A DNA stretch of 64,000 nucleotides. Source: Polytrichum commune. Lineage: Eukaryota; Streptophyta; Polytrichopsida; Polytrichales; Polytrichaceae. Each line of letters starts with the position of its first letter. Position 1 is the first letter of the stretch. Positions 12,973 through 25,070 of this stretch are shown here, piece after piece. The notes beneath the pieces were generated by a model. That model made no database searches and was not told the DNA's origin. It saw only the letters and a list, made by a program, of their open reading frames with translations. A program made the position numbers and the translations under genes. The stretch lies in assembly GCA_950295325.1 (NCBI GenBank), contig OX485805.1, positions 51,732,758 through 51,796,757 of the forward strand. Direction: 5' to 3'.

Positions 12973-13617
12973 AACCTAAGAGTGGGTATACACTAGGGTC
13001 CAAGACGAAAGAAACTCCACGATCGAGTGATGATTCTCTTGGTTGACAACAAAAATTTGGATCCGATGAATCCATACCAGGGTTCGGGTTCAAAGCACGA
13101 CAGAATGAAGGTGGTGTTGACATGGCATCGTTTTCATGACAAATCTTGGCGGTCTTCGTCTCAAGATATTACTCCTCTTAGTTTGGGATATTTATTTTCA
13201 AACTTGCGTTCGATCTGAAGTCCGAAAGCAAGGCCTATTTAAGGGGTGTTTTGGACTCCGCGCTTCTTGGACCCAAACCCTAATTGAAACCCATTCTTTT
13301 AAATCCTCAAGGTGTTAAATATTCGTGAAGGTAGGTTTATGTGGGTTTGCATTGGGGTATGGGTCCAAGGAACTTGGGGATTTAAACACCCCTTAATAGA
13401 CCTTACTTCCAAACTCAAATATCGGTTTCTCACACTATGATGGGTGATTTATTGAGTGGGGCATGTTGAAGTTTGATAAGAACATGATGCCATGTTAATG
13501 CCGCTTCATTGTCTTTCATACATCGTACATGGACCCTAGTGTAAACTCCTTAGGTCCTAGATTTAGCTCTTAGAGAATACAATCACTCTTGGACCCTAAT
13601 GTAAACCCACTCTTAAG
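12973..13617. mobile_element. Non-autonomous DNA element with about 30-bp terminal inverted repeats
   Basis: The left end (AAGAGTGGGTATACACTAGG) pairs with the right end at 13588-13617, whose complement reads AAGAGTGGGTTTACATTAGG. The element is about 645 bp and has a further foldback inside it. The flanking bases are compatible with TA or TAA/TTA target duplication, so the superfamily is undecided. No coding frame inside. Confidence 0.6.
13218..13420. repeat. Foldback (inverted repeat) inside the 12973-13617 element
   Basis: The arms 13218-13299 and 13337-13420 are inverted copies around a short loop; both contain AAGGGGTGTTT and CTTGGACCCA. This is either a nested Tourist-like MITE or the centre of the host element. 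The inverted homology runs past the obvious TTAA positions, so I make no target-duplication claim. Confidence 0.6.
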
Positions 13618-15284
13618 GTGAGGGCACCCCATCCCAAATCCATACTTGAGATTGGGGGTGGGAAGTGGCATGGGATCGGGTTCATGTGTTATTTAGATTC
13701 GAGTGTCCATCCCATAAGCCCCAACTTCCAAGGGTGGGTATGGGTGTTACTACATTCCTCATGTCCCATGAGCCCTTGTGACCAACAAGATTGTTTCCAT
13801 AAAGCCCTAAGGGTGGGTGACTCAGTCGCATTGAGACCCATGTTTGCCTTATTATATCATGTATGTTAAACCTAGGTCACCCCATCTCGAGTCTTAGCTT
13901 GAACAAAGAGTGGGAAAATGGCAAGGAGTTAAAGTAGGGTTGTAATGTACATTGAGTTGCCTATCCCCCGAGTCCTCTTGATCACTAGTTCGATTCCATT
14001 GAAGTTCAAGAGTGGTGAACTAGCAAACCCAGTCCATATTTTAAATTAACAATTGAATTATGTGTTGATGCACGTTGCCAATCTAACGTGTGTGTTATGC
14101 TTTGGAAGGCATGCAATGGTCAAATCCTTAATGTAAGGTCATGCAAAGAATGAAGGGTTTTTCTTGAATAGTGTATGTCAAAATGGACCTTTTGTGTCCA
14201 AACCTACGCTCGTATTATTATACCATGTGTCTTCAAGCTAGGTCACTTTGGCATCAAAAATCTAACCTAAGCAAAGTATGGGGAAATGGGGGGATTGGGG
14301 TATTGGGATTAATTTGAATTTGGTTATCAATACTCAAGTTGTATTGATTCACGCATAGGTGACTATGATAGCATTATAATAGATGTTTTGGTCATTTTTT
14401 TCATAATTGATCAATTATATAGAATCAACATGGAAAACCATTAATGCATTATTTTGTTTCATCATGCTTAAATAAAATGAATTGAATTCGTGCCAATGTT
14501 TCACATATCTCCCATCAAGTTTCATACATATTAAAAGACTCCTAATAATGGAGACATCAATAGAATTGAGTTAACCAAATGTTCAATTTTGCTTAGATAT
14601 GGGCTTTGAATGGAAATTATCTCTCTATTTATAGATAGATGGATAGATAAAACACCTTTGGGGGACTTGTAGAAGTGATGTAGATAGGTTGTCCAATGGA
14701 CACATCGTGCCTTAAAGGACTAATGTAACGAATTGCACCTAACAAGTCATTGTTAGCATTGGTAAGAGTCAATCATTTGAGATGGAGAGAGAGTGACAAT
14801 GCTAGCCCTCAGGGCTGGTGTGAACGAGGGATGCTTCACCTTGACCATAGCCATGAGCTTACATGTGAACCCAATATGAGTAATATCAAATTGACAACTA
14901 GAAGACACTAATCTAGGACTCATTCAAGTTGCATGGTGGATGAGTTAGTCAATAATGAGACGCGTACTTTCATGCTACTCACATCTAAGACTATATCAAA
15001 AGTTTTCCATTAAAATAGAAGTCAAGCATGCCATTGTTAGTTTACCCCACAAACCTACCAAACAAGGCGTCGCTTTGAAATGTGATATGGTATAAAGATG
15101 TAATATTGGTTAGCATTATGTGGAATTGGAGCTATAAGTTGGATACATTTAATAGTTGAACTTTTTGCATGGCACATAAGGGTGCCCAGAGGATGCAATC
15201 GATATACAAAACATTTACAAGTTTGTGGATGATTTCTTCTAAGGTAGACAACTCTTATTTGGTTGCTTCTCTTAATCAGACATG
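13618..15284. other. Intergenic DNA without recognised features
   Basis: No coding frame with recognisable similarity. GGGTGG/CCCATCCC-type low-complexity text occurs around 13618-13950, and AT-rich unique-looking sequence follows. Only short frames occur by chance. Confidence 0.6.
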
Positions 15285-15730
15285 CATATTTGAGTGGCAT
15301 GTGCTTAGGTGTGCTCCAAGGACATATATATTTTTGAATGTGTTCAAAAAGAGGTTGGACTATGTGTTCAGAATATTATTATCATTCTAGCTTCACTAGT
15401 CAACGTTTGGAGACACCTACATGACCACTTGATGATCATGACAATCTTCACTTTGATAAATAATGATTAAGATATTCATACAAGCTCCAAAACTCATGAC
15501 ATAATAATATTCAAATCCATAACATTGTTTTGTGGGACTGACAATATTTCATTGAATATTTTCGGATATTCACCACATTCAGTTTGAATATGGAGATTAT
15601 TCCGTGGAATATTATCAGTCCCACAAAACATTGTTATATATGAATCTGAATAATGTTATGGAAGAAGTGGCTACAACCTCAATTTGGAGTTGCTAACTAT
15701 CTCTCATTAAATCATGTCTTTTATATCCTA
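15285..15730 (+). repeat. Dispersed repeat family R1, copy 1 (interrupted by a MITE)
   Basis: This copy contains the family signature (GAGTGG-ATGTG, a TGTGTTC-AGA block, ACATGACCA, ATCTTCACTTT) also seen at 38595-38870, 47590-47690 and 54236-54420 on the plus strand and 16429-16660 on the minus strand. It is interrupted at 15500-15660 by a foldback MITE; the copy at 38595 has the uninterrupted site. No protein was recognised, so the superfamily is unknown. Confidence 0.65.
15500..15660. mobile_element. Foldback MITE, family M1 (copy 1)
   Basis: 161 bp. Both arms (about 57 bp) contain AACATTGTTTTGTGGGACTG as inverted copies, and the ends read CATAATAATATTC and its inverted counterpart. A shorter copy lies at 41102-41185. 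It is inserted in repeat R1. Confidence 0.85.
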
Positions 15731-16428
15731 AGAAAAATGGGCTAGTAAAAAAAAAAAAAAACTTTTTAAGACCCTTTTACCTTGATTAAGTTCCACCTTG
15801 ACCCCATTTATTATCGGCACAATGTTTCTTGAAAAATGGAGATGATATTTCAAAAGAAAAGGTTGTGGCCAATAATGCGAAGATAAACATTTGACACATA
15901 GCATAACGATCGCCATTCAATTGAAGAGAAGCATTGAAACGCGAAGCTCGAGAAGTTTGGCTTATCTTGAGTAAGTTATGCTAGGAACTTGTCGAGGGGA
16001 TCAAAGACACCTCTCCTAGACCTAAATTGTTGAACTATGTTTAGACCAAGTCCCTCTCAACACAATCTCTCGCTTCACACAAAGAAGGGAAATAATGTGT
16101 CCGTGCTTTGAAAGGCATGCCTATGAATGGGGATAAGTGTGGATCACAAGAACTTAGTGCATACATTAGTATTGGAGGTCATTATTCACACAAATGGAAG
16201 GTGAAATAGTTGAAATCGGAGTTGTTGGCATGGGAGTTTTTTTTGTTTGTTTTCAAATAAACTTGGTAGTCATCCCGCATTGAGGAGCACCAATGTTCAT
16301 GACATATACGATGGATGAGGTCTTCAATGGTTACTTTCATTACTACCCCAATTCTCCTAAGATATGAAACGTGTAATTAGTACAAGATGGTTAGCAAATC
16401 CAAATCGAGGACATAGCCGCTTTCCTCA
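15731..16428. other. Intergenic DNA, no recognised feature
   Basis: AT-rich sequence with a 14-base A run near 15748. No gene or repeat recognised. Confidence 0.5.
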
Positions 16429-16660
16429 TCATTTCCAATGCTCATGTGAATATTTGTTCAATGTCGAAGTGGAGATTTTTGTGCTCATTAAATGGTCACA
16501 TGGATCTATATAATTATGGTGAGTATTAAGCCTAAAATGGTTATCATTTTGTAAGCATGTAATCCAAGCTCTTTTTACGAACATGTATGTTTGGTATCTC
16601 TTATTGGAGCTACAACTAATCACATACCACTCAAATGTAGGTGTCTCCGTTAAAATGGAA
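16429..16660 (-). repeat. Dispersed repeat family R1, copy 2 (inverted)
   Basis: The reverse complement carries the same ordered blocks as 15285-15480 (TTTGAGTGGTATGTG, GAGATACCAA, a GGATTACATGCT block, ATGTGACCATTTAATGAG). It is diverged but continuous over about 200 bp. Confidence 0.6.
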
Positions 16661-17489
16661 TAATGTAACATACGAAGCATTGTCTATCTTAAGATAACTC
16701 TAACACTTATCATGGCATTGCTAAGTAGCTAGGTATTGGTCTTTTTTTAAGGAAAGATTTTGAGATTGAAAAATTATGAAAAATTATAGTTGTTTGTGAA
16801 AAAGTCTACGAAATAGAGCTTGAGTGCTCTCCCATAAACATGGAATATCATGTTCAAAGGACAATTATGCTCACCTAATACCCGCTCCCCATGTAACACA
16901 ATCAAGGCGCTTAGTGATGTTATTATAGGGTGACCGACTATGTGTGCCTTTGGTTATTGCACGTTCAGGACAAACCAAGATTGATTATACATCGTTTTGC
17001 CTAAACTCAAAATCCATGTCATCTTTTAAGATATTCCAACCACACATACAAGAACACTTCATACTTTTAAATCAAATTAATTATTCTACGTCTCGTATGA
17101 CATGTATGTAGGTAAGTATAAAATATTTAACTTTGATAAAAGGCATGTCGGGGCGTCACCAACCTTGATTTTAAGGGCAGGCCCACTCAGGGAATCTAAT
17201 TTTATCCATTGCATATTTTTTCAAGAAATTTTCATTCCATGTATATGACCTAGGCTTTCAAGTGGGTTTTCGGACCCAAGGTAGGTATGGCGACACCCCT
17301 GAAGGCATGCCTAAGGTAGAAGACGGGTCTTAAGTTGCTCGTTTTCTAAATCGTACCCCTACACGTATTTGATTGGTACATGGTTTGGTGAAGATCAAAG
17401 AGCAAACGTCATCAAACACGTGTTTAAAAGAGATGGAACTACATCTTCAAATATTAACAACTACTCTACACTCAATAATGAACACAAAC
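16661..17489. other. Intergenic DNA; possible partial R1 similarity near 17360-17460
   Basis: Blocks resembling R1 (GGTACATGG, AACACGTGTTTAAAAGAGAT, CTACAT) occur at 17375-17450, but similarity fades after that. Nothing else recognised. Confidence 0.4.
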
Positions 17490-17897
17490 GGGGATGACTT
17501 ACATATCCAGTCAAGAAACCAACAAACACGCACTTCTGATAACCATAACTACATAAGGGAAGATCCGATTTCCAATCCGGTTTTTGCAGTTCTTTCATTG
17601 TAGATTTGCAAATGCAACATCAAAATTTTTTTTGGGTAAATCTTGTTAGTAGAAGTCGGAGAACATGAAAAACGAATGAAATAAATAACCCAAATGGGGA
17701 TGACTTACATATCCAATCAAGAAACCAACAAACACGCACTTCTGATAACCATAACTACATCAGGGAAGGTCCAATTTCCAATCCGGTTTTTGCAGTTCTT
17801 TCATTGTAGATTTGCAAATGCAACATCAATTTGTTTTTGGGTAAATCTTGTTAGTAGAAGTCGGAGAACATGAAAAACGAACGAAATAAATAACCCC
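17490..17897 (+). repeat. Tandem duplication, two units of about 206 bp
   Basis: Unit 1 (17490-17695) and unit 2 (17696-about 17897) are near identical, including GGGGATGACTTACATATCCA and the TGCAGTTCTTTCATTGTAGA block. Few substitutions separate them, so this is a recent segmental duplication. Neither unit codes for a recognised protein. Confidence 0.95.
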
Positions 17898-18230
17898 GAC
17901 GTAGCTTATGCACGGAGCCGACAAAGCCGGAATGTGGAACCCAAGAACCGTTGGGTGTACTAGGTGTGTAAGAGGGTGGAAGTTATAAGGAGCCACCATA
18001 TCCACTTCGGTTTTGTGCCGACCAATGCAAGTGGAAAGGGGGACCGCGGCCCCAAAAGCCACATGGAGCCCACCGAAACTAGATAGGGTGACTCCGGGCA
18101 TGGAGATGACAGCCCACACCACGCGTATGTGGACAAAAAACTTGATGACGAATCCCATTCGTCTTTGTGCGATCTGACGGCCGAGATCCTCCGGATGCGC
18201 CTTCAATCGATTAGTTGGTTTGGCCCCTCG
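17898..18230. other. GC-richer island in intergenic DNA
   Basis: About 330 bp, clearly richer in G+C and CpG than both flanks. A minus-strand frame spans 17826-18206, but its translation resembles nothing I know and runs into the tandem repeat. It could be a fragment of a mobile-element leader or of an old gene. Confidence 0.4.
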
Positions 18231-21200
18231 AACTTATGTAATGACATTACTACACTTGTTTTTTTTCTCTCTCTCTCTCTAATTAGTGTGGGCCACACTC
18301 ATTTTCAATTACCCACGCTATTGTTTGATCGTAATTTGAAGTGGTCCATTGTAATTTCCAGTGTGAAAATTTAGTGTGGGTTTTTTGGTCAGCAGATTTG
18401 GATGAAAACTCAAGGCGAGGCAAATACTATACAATGAACGTGGGACATACTAAATTCCAACCCACATGAATTTCTCACCTAGATTAACTAGACAAAACAA
18501 TGTACTTGTGGGTTTTTTTGTCTTCCTCCTACACAAGTCAACATGGGTACGATCGGCTGGTCCTTCGGGTTTGTATGTATTAACCCCTAAAAACCCTGGG
18601 GCTTTGGCTTGAATCAAAGATGTACTGTAAAGTATGAATTAGAAACTTTATTTTGTGTTGGCATACAAGAGAAAGTTTCAAGAGAGTTAGTTTTAAATTA
18701 CATTGATGTGGTTGGAATGTGGATCTTTATCTTTGGTCTCCACCAAATCATTTTACAGGCAATTTCTTCATAACATAAAATAAAATCCATGAGATGTATC
18801 AAAAGCATTTTGTTTTTTATATTATGGGCTAAAAATATGAGTTGCATAATTTGGTGAAAAAAATAGAAAATATTAATGTCACTGACATTGTTGCTTTTCC
18901 AAGACAATTGATTTTTGTAACAAAGAAAAACTAAGGGTTCCAACCACTTCAAGGTCCATATCTTAGACTCATTGATATGAATTTTGATTAGTTTACTCTA
19001 GATGGTGCAAAACTTTATATGTCAAGGTGCAAGAAAAGAAGAAAAGACAAGAAAAAGAAGGCCTTGAGAACTATATCTTTGAAAACCACTTGCAACCACT
19101 TATTAGCTTCGTGGGCATTTAGGGGTCCACTTTATACATGGGTTGGGGCCGGCCCGAACATTGCATGATTCATGTGCATTAAGTCCCCAATCCGGCCCAA
19201 CTTTATCAACTTTTCATTGGGCCCAACCTTGTCACATGTAAAGTGATGATGCCCGATTTGAGGTCCCAAATGTTCTTTGAGGGAAAGTGTAGTGAAGAGA
19301 ATTATCCTTCCATGGGCTGATGGTATAGATGATCATTATCCAACATATGAGCCCAATCCAACCCATGTTGAGAGTTTAGGTTGAGGAAAAGCTTGTCTCG
19401 GTTTCTCCAAGCCAACCCAAAGGTTTGGCGCCACAATTGTGCCACCTAGGACGCTACATGGGATCCAAACCTAGTATAAAGAGCCATTGGGTTAGACTTT
19501 TTGAAACCGAGCGATCCTATTGGAACGAATTTTAAGAATCCGGGTTGAACCTCAATCCGGCTCTAAGTAAAAGAAAATTGGGCTTAAGAATGTAAGGTTG
19601 GCACAAGGATCAAAATGACTTGACACAATTAGGGCCAATTTACACATGGTCCCAAGTCCCAAATCCCACCCATGTGAACAAGTCCCAACTTGAAGGCAAA
19701 GTCTCAACTTTGAGTCTTAAGAGGCCATTAAAATATAATTTTATCTGGACTTTGAATTTGCCCATGTGAAGTGCAAAGTCCCATCTCCCATGCAAAGTCC
19801 CAAGGCATTGCTTGAGCACTTCTACCATCATGGAAGTATGTATTAACCCTCTTTTCAAAATTTATAGCCATAAAAGAAGACAAGTCATTCTCGTTGTCGT
19901 TGCTCTCTTCATAGTTATAAAACATATGATTGTTGTCTTATTGGCATTTCAACAAATTATTATGAATGAACCAAATGATTGTAATGATCATTTTCATTCT
20001 TGAAGGAGATCGAATGAACAAACCGAGCTCTTTATAAAAACATGAAAGGATAGGTGGATATGTAGAGCGTAAACTTTTGAGCTCACTTTTTGAAAATACG
20101 TTCAAAATTTTTGATGCAAGTGAATCTTCCCATATTTAGATATGTGTGTTCAATTTCAGGATTTGTTTTGAGAGAAATTGATATGAATATGAGAAGATGC
20201 ATTTCCATACAAGTGAGAGTTGCTTAGACAATAGCACAATCAAAATGTGGTGATACTTTGATAATGTGTGTTGATTTATGTGGGATAACACATCATACTG
20301 CTTCATAAGCTTAAGAGAATATTATGAAGTTATAAAAAATCATGTAAGGCCTTTCATTTTTAAGAAACCAACATTAGCTTGTATGGGAGGGGAATTTTAA
20401 AAAACAATCAAATAAACATTAAACAACAACAACATTAACAAATTACTACTTTTGATCTTGAAGACCTTTATGACATTTCATAAGTGTTGGGAGCAATTGA
20501 TATGAGTCATATTCCCATCATTGCACATTCTTGGGATTCCATTTTAAACTATTGTAAATAGTGTTTTTATTTGACATTGCTTCAAGGGGTTGTATATGCA
20601 CAAAACAAGCTTCAAGATTGCGATTTTGGGTATGTTGGTCATACATATGATTGCATTTTATTCTTAGGAAAAAAAAATTGGGGAACCATAAGAGGAGTAG
20701 TCCTACCTTATAAGCTCATTGGAGGTGGTCCTAATCCTATAGGACTCTAGTTTTATTCACCTTTCAAAGGGAAAGGAAGAAAGTTTGTCATGTGAGAGAG
20801 TACACTAGAATTTCATTCAATCAAGCATATGTATGGAGGTTAAATGAGCATTTGACATATTGAAGGGGAGGTAAAAAATATTATTAAAAATATTGCAATG
20901 CCTTTACAAATTGTTTATGAAGTTGTTGCTGCATACACATCTCTTTATAATCTATGCATTATTTATGGAGATGATTTTGATATATCATAGGCTAGAAAAG
21001 TAAAAATATTAAATTAAATTAAAAAATATTGGACTAGTATATTCTAAAAGAGAAAGGCTTTATATTGTAGGATTAATAATTAAAAAAGTGAGCACTACAA
21101 GACAAGTTGTGTAAATTAACTTTGTTGAAAAGGGAGAAGAAGGCCTTGAGAAGGAGGAAAATTAAATCAACATGAAGATGAAATCCAATATATATATATA

Positions 21201-22724
21201 TATATATATAATAATATAATAATGAAGCAACTTGAATACATCAAATTTTAGCATTATTTTTTATTTTAAAAAATAGCTAGAGAACCAACAATTTGGTTTG
21301 AGGAATTATCATATCATAACTAATGAAATACTACAACTTATTTATGAATCTCTTGATGTGATAATCCATTGTTTTCAGCAATGCATTCATTTTTTCATAA
21401 TTCATCATGACCGTACTATTCTCTACCATCTCTACAAAAATGCAATGATTTTTCCTTTAAACATTTGAGTCTAAAAAATAATTTAATTGTTGTGTGTTGG
21501 TCTCCTCATGAGAACAATTATGTTGACTTTGACTTTGATGGTAAATTTGCATCGTCTGCTAATGAAGTTACATGCTTCATAACTTGAAATGCTTGATATC
21601 ATTAGCGGTCCATAGATTCATAGGATATGCATTCATATTTACCGGAGATCCCATTTGGCTAGATATTGCTTCAAAAATGCAATTTTTTTTATTTTTTTTT
21701 TTATTTTTTTTTTGGCAAGCTACACTAGATCTTGGGAAATTCAAGAACCCAGTGTAAGCATTCTTGCATGAAGAAGCAACCATGTATCAATTCTACTGTA
21801 AAATAAATAAAGATGTTAGCAAAACATGGTAGAAATGGTGGGAATCTGAAGGCAAATTAAAAGATATATTGTCCGATAATAAAGATCCATATTGTGATGG
21901 AAGAAACTAGGGTTCCACTCCCAACTCCCTAAAGATCATTGCCCTCCAAACGGGGGACCCATGACAAGAGGGCAATGGAGAAGGCCCAGTTGGCCTAATT
22001 TTAATTCGACATTTTGCGTATATATGTCGCAATTTTAATTCGACATTTTTCTTTTTTTAATTTTATTTTTTACCATTCTTCAAAAAAAATTGGCTCCATC
22101 TCTATGCACAAAGTGATTGATGTGTCCACATCACTATCCTTCCACAAAGAGCTTGATCCCAACACTTCATCTTCTCTTTCGGTTATCATTGTTGCATGTT
22201 TTCTTGAAATTGTAGTTCATTCAGAAGATGCTATTTAAGAGTTTTTGGGTGTATACTTTTGCCAAGGGTTTGTCTTGGGTGCATTCAAAATTTGTGTGTC
22301 GTCTTCTTTGCCTACTTCTATCACATCATATTCTATCCTGCATTTTTCTTTCTCGCTTAACATTTGTGCCTCCAATCTCAGAAATACTAGAATACTCTCC
22401 TTGAAATTTGAAAGGACAAAATGCACTATATGATTAATTAGGATAACTTTATTTTAAATTAATTATTTCACTATGAAATCCTCTTTCTGAAAACGGTTTT
22501 CAAAAAATCCCTCCATTTTGATCACAACAAACCCAATATTTTAGCAATCTATATATCCTTCACCGCCAATGAAAACATACAATACACAATAATCAGAGAC
22601 AAGGGAAAGAAATAGAGGAAAAAAAGAAGACAATCCACCTTCTCCACCATCTAGGGCTAAAAACAACTATTTTCATGTAACGGCCCAAATCTTGTCACAT
22701 CTTGACTATTATATGCAAAAAGAA
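18231..22724. other. AT-rich intergenic DNA without recognised genes
   Basis: Low-complexity tracts include a CT run near 18270, (TA)n at 21190-21210 and T-rich sequence at 21680-21712. Around 21700-21900 fragmentary frames (for example a segment with GKFKNP, then EEATMYQFY and KWWESEGKLKD) could be remains of a mobile-element protein, but I cannot name a family. Nothing else supportable. Confidence 0.5.
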
Positions 22725-22725
22725 C

Positions 22726-22789
22726 TCGAGACTTGTGTTCATAGTTGGGTCTAACTTTTTGCTCGACCCAACTCTCAACACAAGTCTCG
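22726..22789. repeat. Short hairpin at the edge of repeat family R2
   Basis: CGAGACTTGTGTT...AGTTGGGTC pairs with GACCCAACT...AACACAAGTCTCG around a short loop. It lies immediately before R2 copy 1. Confidence 0.8.
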
Positions 22790-23205
22790 ACCCTCAGCTC
22801 CAAAAAGTGTTGCCATGGGGGCATCCATGTCAAAGAGGGACGGCTTCGTGGGTTTATCCTTCTTTAAGAATATTTTCTATCAAGAGCTTGCTATCTCATC
22901 ATGTTTGGGAGCCTATTTTAAAAGTTGGGTGCAAATTTTGGGATCTCCTCTTCCCGCCTCTTGAACTTTGGGATGATATTAGGATCTAGAAAAGGGTATG
23001 TGCATGGAACTCATTGTCCAAACACTCATGTAGGCTTGTGCAAGGCTAGTTTGGGCCACCCATCCTAGTAGAACAACGTAGAAAGTTGGTTTTCAATAGC
23101 CTAACACCACTCCTTTTGGATGATAATTTAGGCATAAAGAGAATTTGGGTGACTTTATGTTAGTTCACATAAACTCATGGTTTGGGACAATGGTTCCATC
23201 CATGT
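22790..23205 (+). repeat. Dispersed repeat family R2, copy 1
   Basis: This shares ordered blocks with 34566-35390 (plus) and 41060-41560 (minus): ATCCTTCTTT-AGAA, ATCAAGAGCT, a GGCTAGTTTGGGCCACCCAT block, CCTAGTAG, and ACATAAACTC-TGGTTTGGG. It is the uninterrupted copy and serves as the empty site for the insertions in the other two. Confidence 0.75.
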
Positions 23206-23947
23206 ACTCTATGAAAAACTTTGTTACATCATATGTATTTGCCCGTCCCTTGAATTGGCATAGATATCCCCTTCTTCATCGACAACAACCATTTGCTAGC
23301 TAAGCTTGAAGAAACATGGGCCTAATTATTTATGAATCCTCATTGGCTAAAGCTTGACTTAGAAAGATAACAATCTTCAACTAGCATAGGAGGTTAAAGT
23401 GGAGAGTTTTTCTTTAAGTGAACCCTCCCAAATACATTATCAACTATTGTGGGCATGTGTTGCCCTGACATGTTGCACTCATGTGTACAAGAACAATGTC
23501 CCGGGTCATCCCCACACTGTTTACTCAACATCCAATCGCCGACAACCATTTGTTTTGGAGAGGTCAAATGGTTATGGCCTCACCACCCCTGTGATCATCG
23601 TTCCATGTCTCTAAAATGTATGGAAAATTGAACCTAGAATGGAGTCTATGTTTTGACTACATAATCCAATCTCATTGTAGCACGTGTCTTCTTGCTCTAT
23701 GCTCTTGACAACATGCCTTGCAATGTACCATACATCAATCAAATATAAGTGATAAGTTAACCCCTGCAAAATTCTAGTTAGCCCCTACCCAATTTGAGCC
23801 TTTCATACATATGGCAATTTAAATTGCAGAACATGAATCTAAAACGTAATGTAAATTTGCTTGTTCTCTTACAAAGTCATTCTTCTTGACACTTGGACAC
23901 AAAGCAACTTAAAAATAGTTTGATGAAACTTTCATATTATCTAGTAT

Positions 23948-23980
<33 letters not shown>

Positions 23981-24059
23981 GATCTTGAACATGGTAAAAT
24001 TGACTAGAAAGTCAATTTTACCATCATAAGGCCACACATCTTAGTGAATTGTGATCTTG

Positions 24060-24063
<4 letters not shown>
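23206..24063. other. Intergenic DNA with a (CA)n microsatellite
   Basis: A (CA)n tract lies at 23948-23978. A hairpin-like pair (GGTAAAATTGACTAG / AGTCAATTTTACC) lies at 23993-24022. No gene recognised. Confidence 0.6.

Positions 24064-24114
<51 letters not shown>
24064..24114. repeat. (TA)n microsatellite
   Basis: About 25 uninterrupted TA units. It lies directly beside the end of an R3 element. Confidence 0.95.
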
Positions 24115-24118
<4 letters not shown>

Positions 24119-24125
24119 CAATGTT

Positions 24126-24576
24126 ACACTCTAAACTCTGTAGCATCACACCCGTGGCAACCAAAGTGCACGTGATATTAGGGAGTTTTGTAGTGTTAAC
24201 GTGGATGCGTGATACTATAGAATTAGTGTAGCATGTGACGCTATGGAATAACACAAAGTGCAACATCTGAATGGTGTGGTGTGGTCCACTTCACTTAGCC
24301 ATCCCGGACGATGTGACATATGCATGCACCAACATTCAACGAGTGACATAAGAAGAAGAAGAATGTGACACTCCACATGTTGACACGTGACGCAATGCGA
24401 GGGTGTGGGTTGACTTCTTTGGTGGTTTGCATTAATGACCAAAATTTGTGATATAAGGGAGAGAAACGTGACAATAAGGAGTGAGATTTGAACTACAAAA
24501 CATCTGTTCCCTAGGGTTCTGGGATATTAGAGAATGAATGACATTATGGGGGTTGATATTACAAAGTTTAGGGCGT
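24126..24576 (-). mobile_element. Non-autonomous TIR element, family R3, copy 1
   Basis: Terminal inverted repeats of about 30 bp (left ACACTCTAAACTCTG; right end in complement ACGCCCTAAACTTTG) bound about 450 bp. It is homologous throughout to 48665-49187 in opposite orientation, except that the other copy has a 160-bp insert. Subterminal TAATATCAC-like motifs repeat in both ends. Superfamily not fixed. Confidence 0.7.
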
Positions 24577-25070
24577 ATTAGGCATTTAGTAAAAAACGAG
24601 GCCCCGACTTGGCATGTTACAGGTGGACCGACTTAGCCCATCGGCCATAAATAAATAAATAAAATAAAAATAACGTCAAGGCTTCTTTTACCCTGATGTG
24701 AATGGGAGCCCGTTCTACTCTAACGTGATCATGTTTGACCAAGCGTCATTGCAGGGGTACTTCCTCCCTCTCAGGAGGTGGGCTCCGTTAGTTTACCCAT
24801 CGGTTCAATTCCTAGCCTCTAGGGGGGATCGACATGGGGTTGTTTGTTGTCTAATTTTCTTTTGTTTAATATCAAATATGTTAGGTATTTGATGGCTATT
24901 TGGTGTAGTTGCTTCATAAGTATTTTGATTTCTCTTTTGGGTATTTTGAGGTTTTCTAGTTCTTTAATTGGTTGTTCATGGATCGCCCCTCTCACTCTTG
25001 TTGTGATAGTGATGAGGGGGTTGACTTTCCACCTAGCTATTCTGAGTGTTTGGATGAGTGGGTTGTATTT
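24577..25070. other. Downstream flank of the non-LTR retrotransposon
   Basis: It contains an AATA-rich stretch (24648-24674) and the probable 3' untranslated end of the minus-strand retrotransposon. A GGTTCAATTCC motif near 24803 resembles a pol III B box, but no tRNA fold was found around it. Confidence 0.45.

Noticed and set aside
17826-18206. Minus-strand 126-codon frame in the GC-rich island
   Set aside because: No recognisable domain; it runs through the tandem duplication and starts near its edge, so coding is unsupported.
24648-24674. AATA-rich tract as a LINE tail
   Set aside because: The retrotransposon is on the minus strand, so its tail would appear T-rich on the plus strand here; the tract has the wrong orientation.
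24740-24830. B-box-like GGTTCAATTCC near 24803 suggesting a tRNA
   Set aside because: No matching A box or acceptor stem within tRNA distance.
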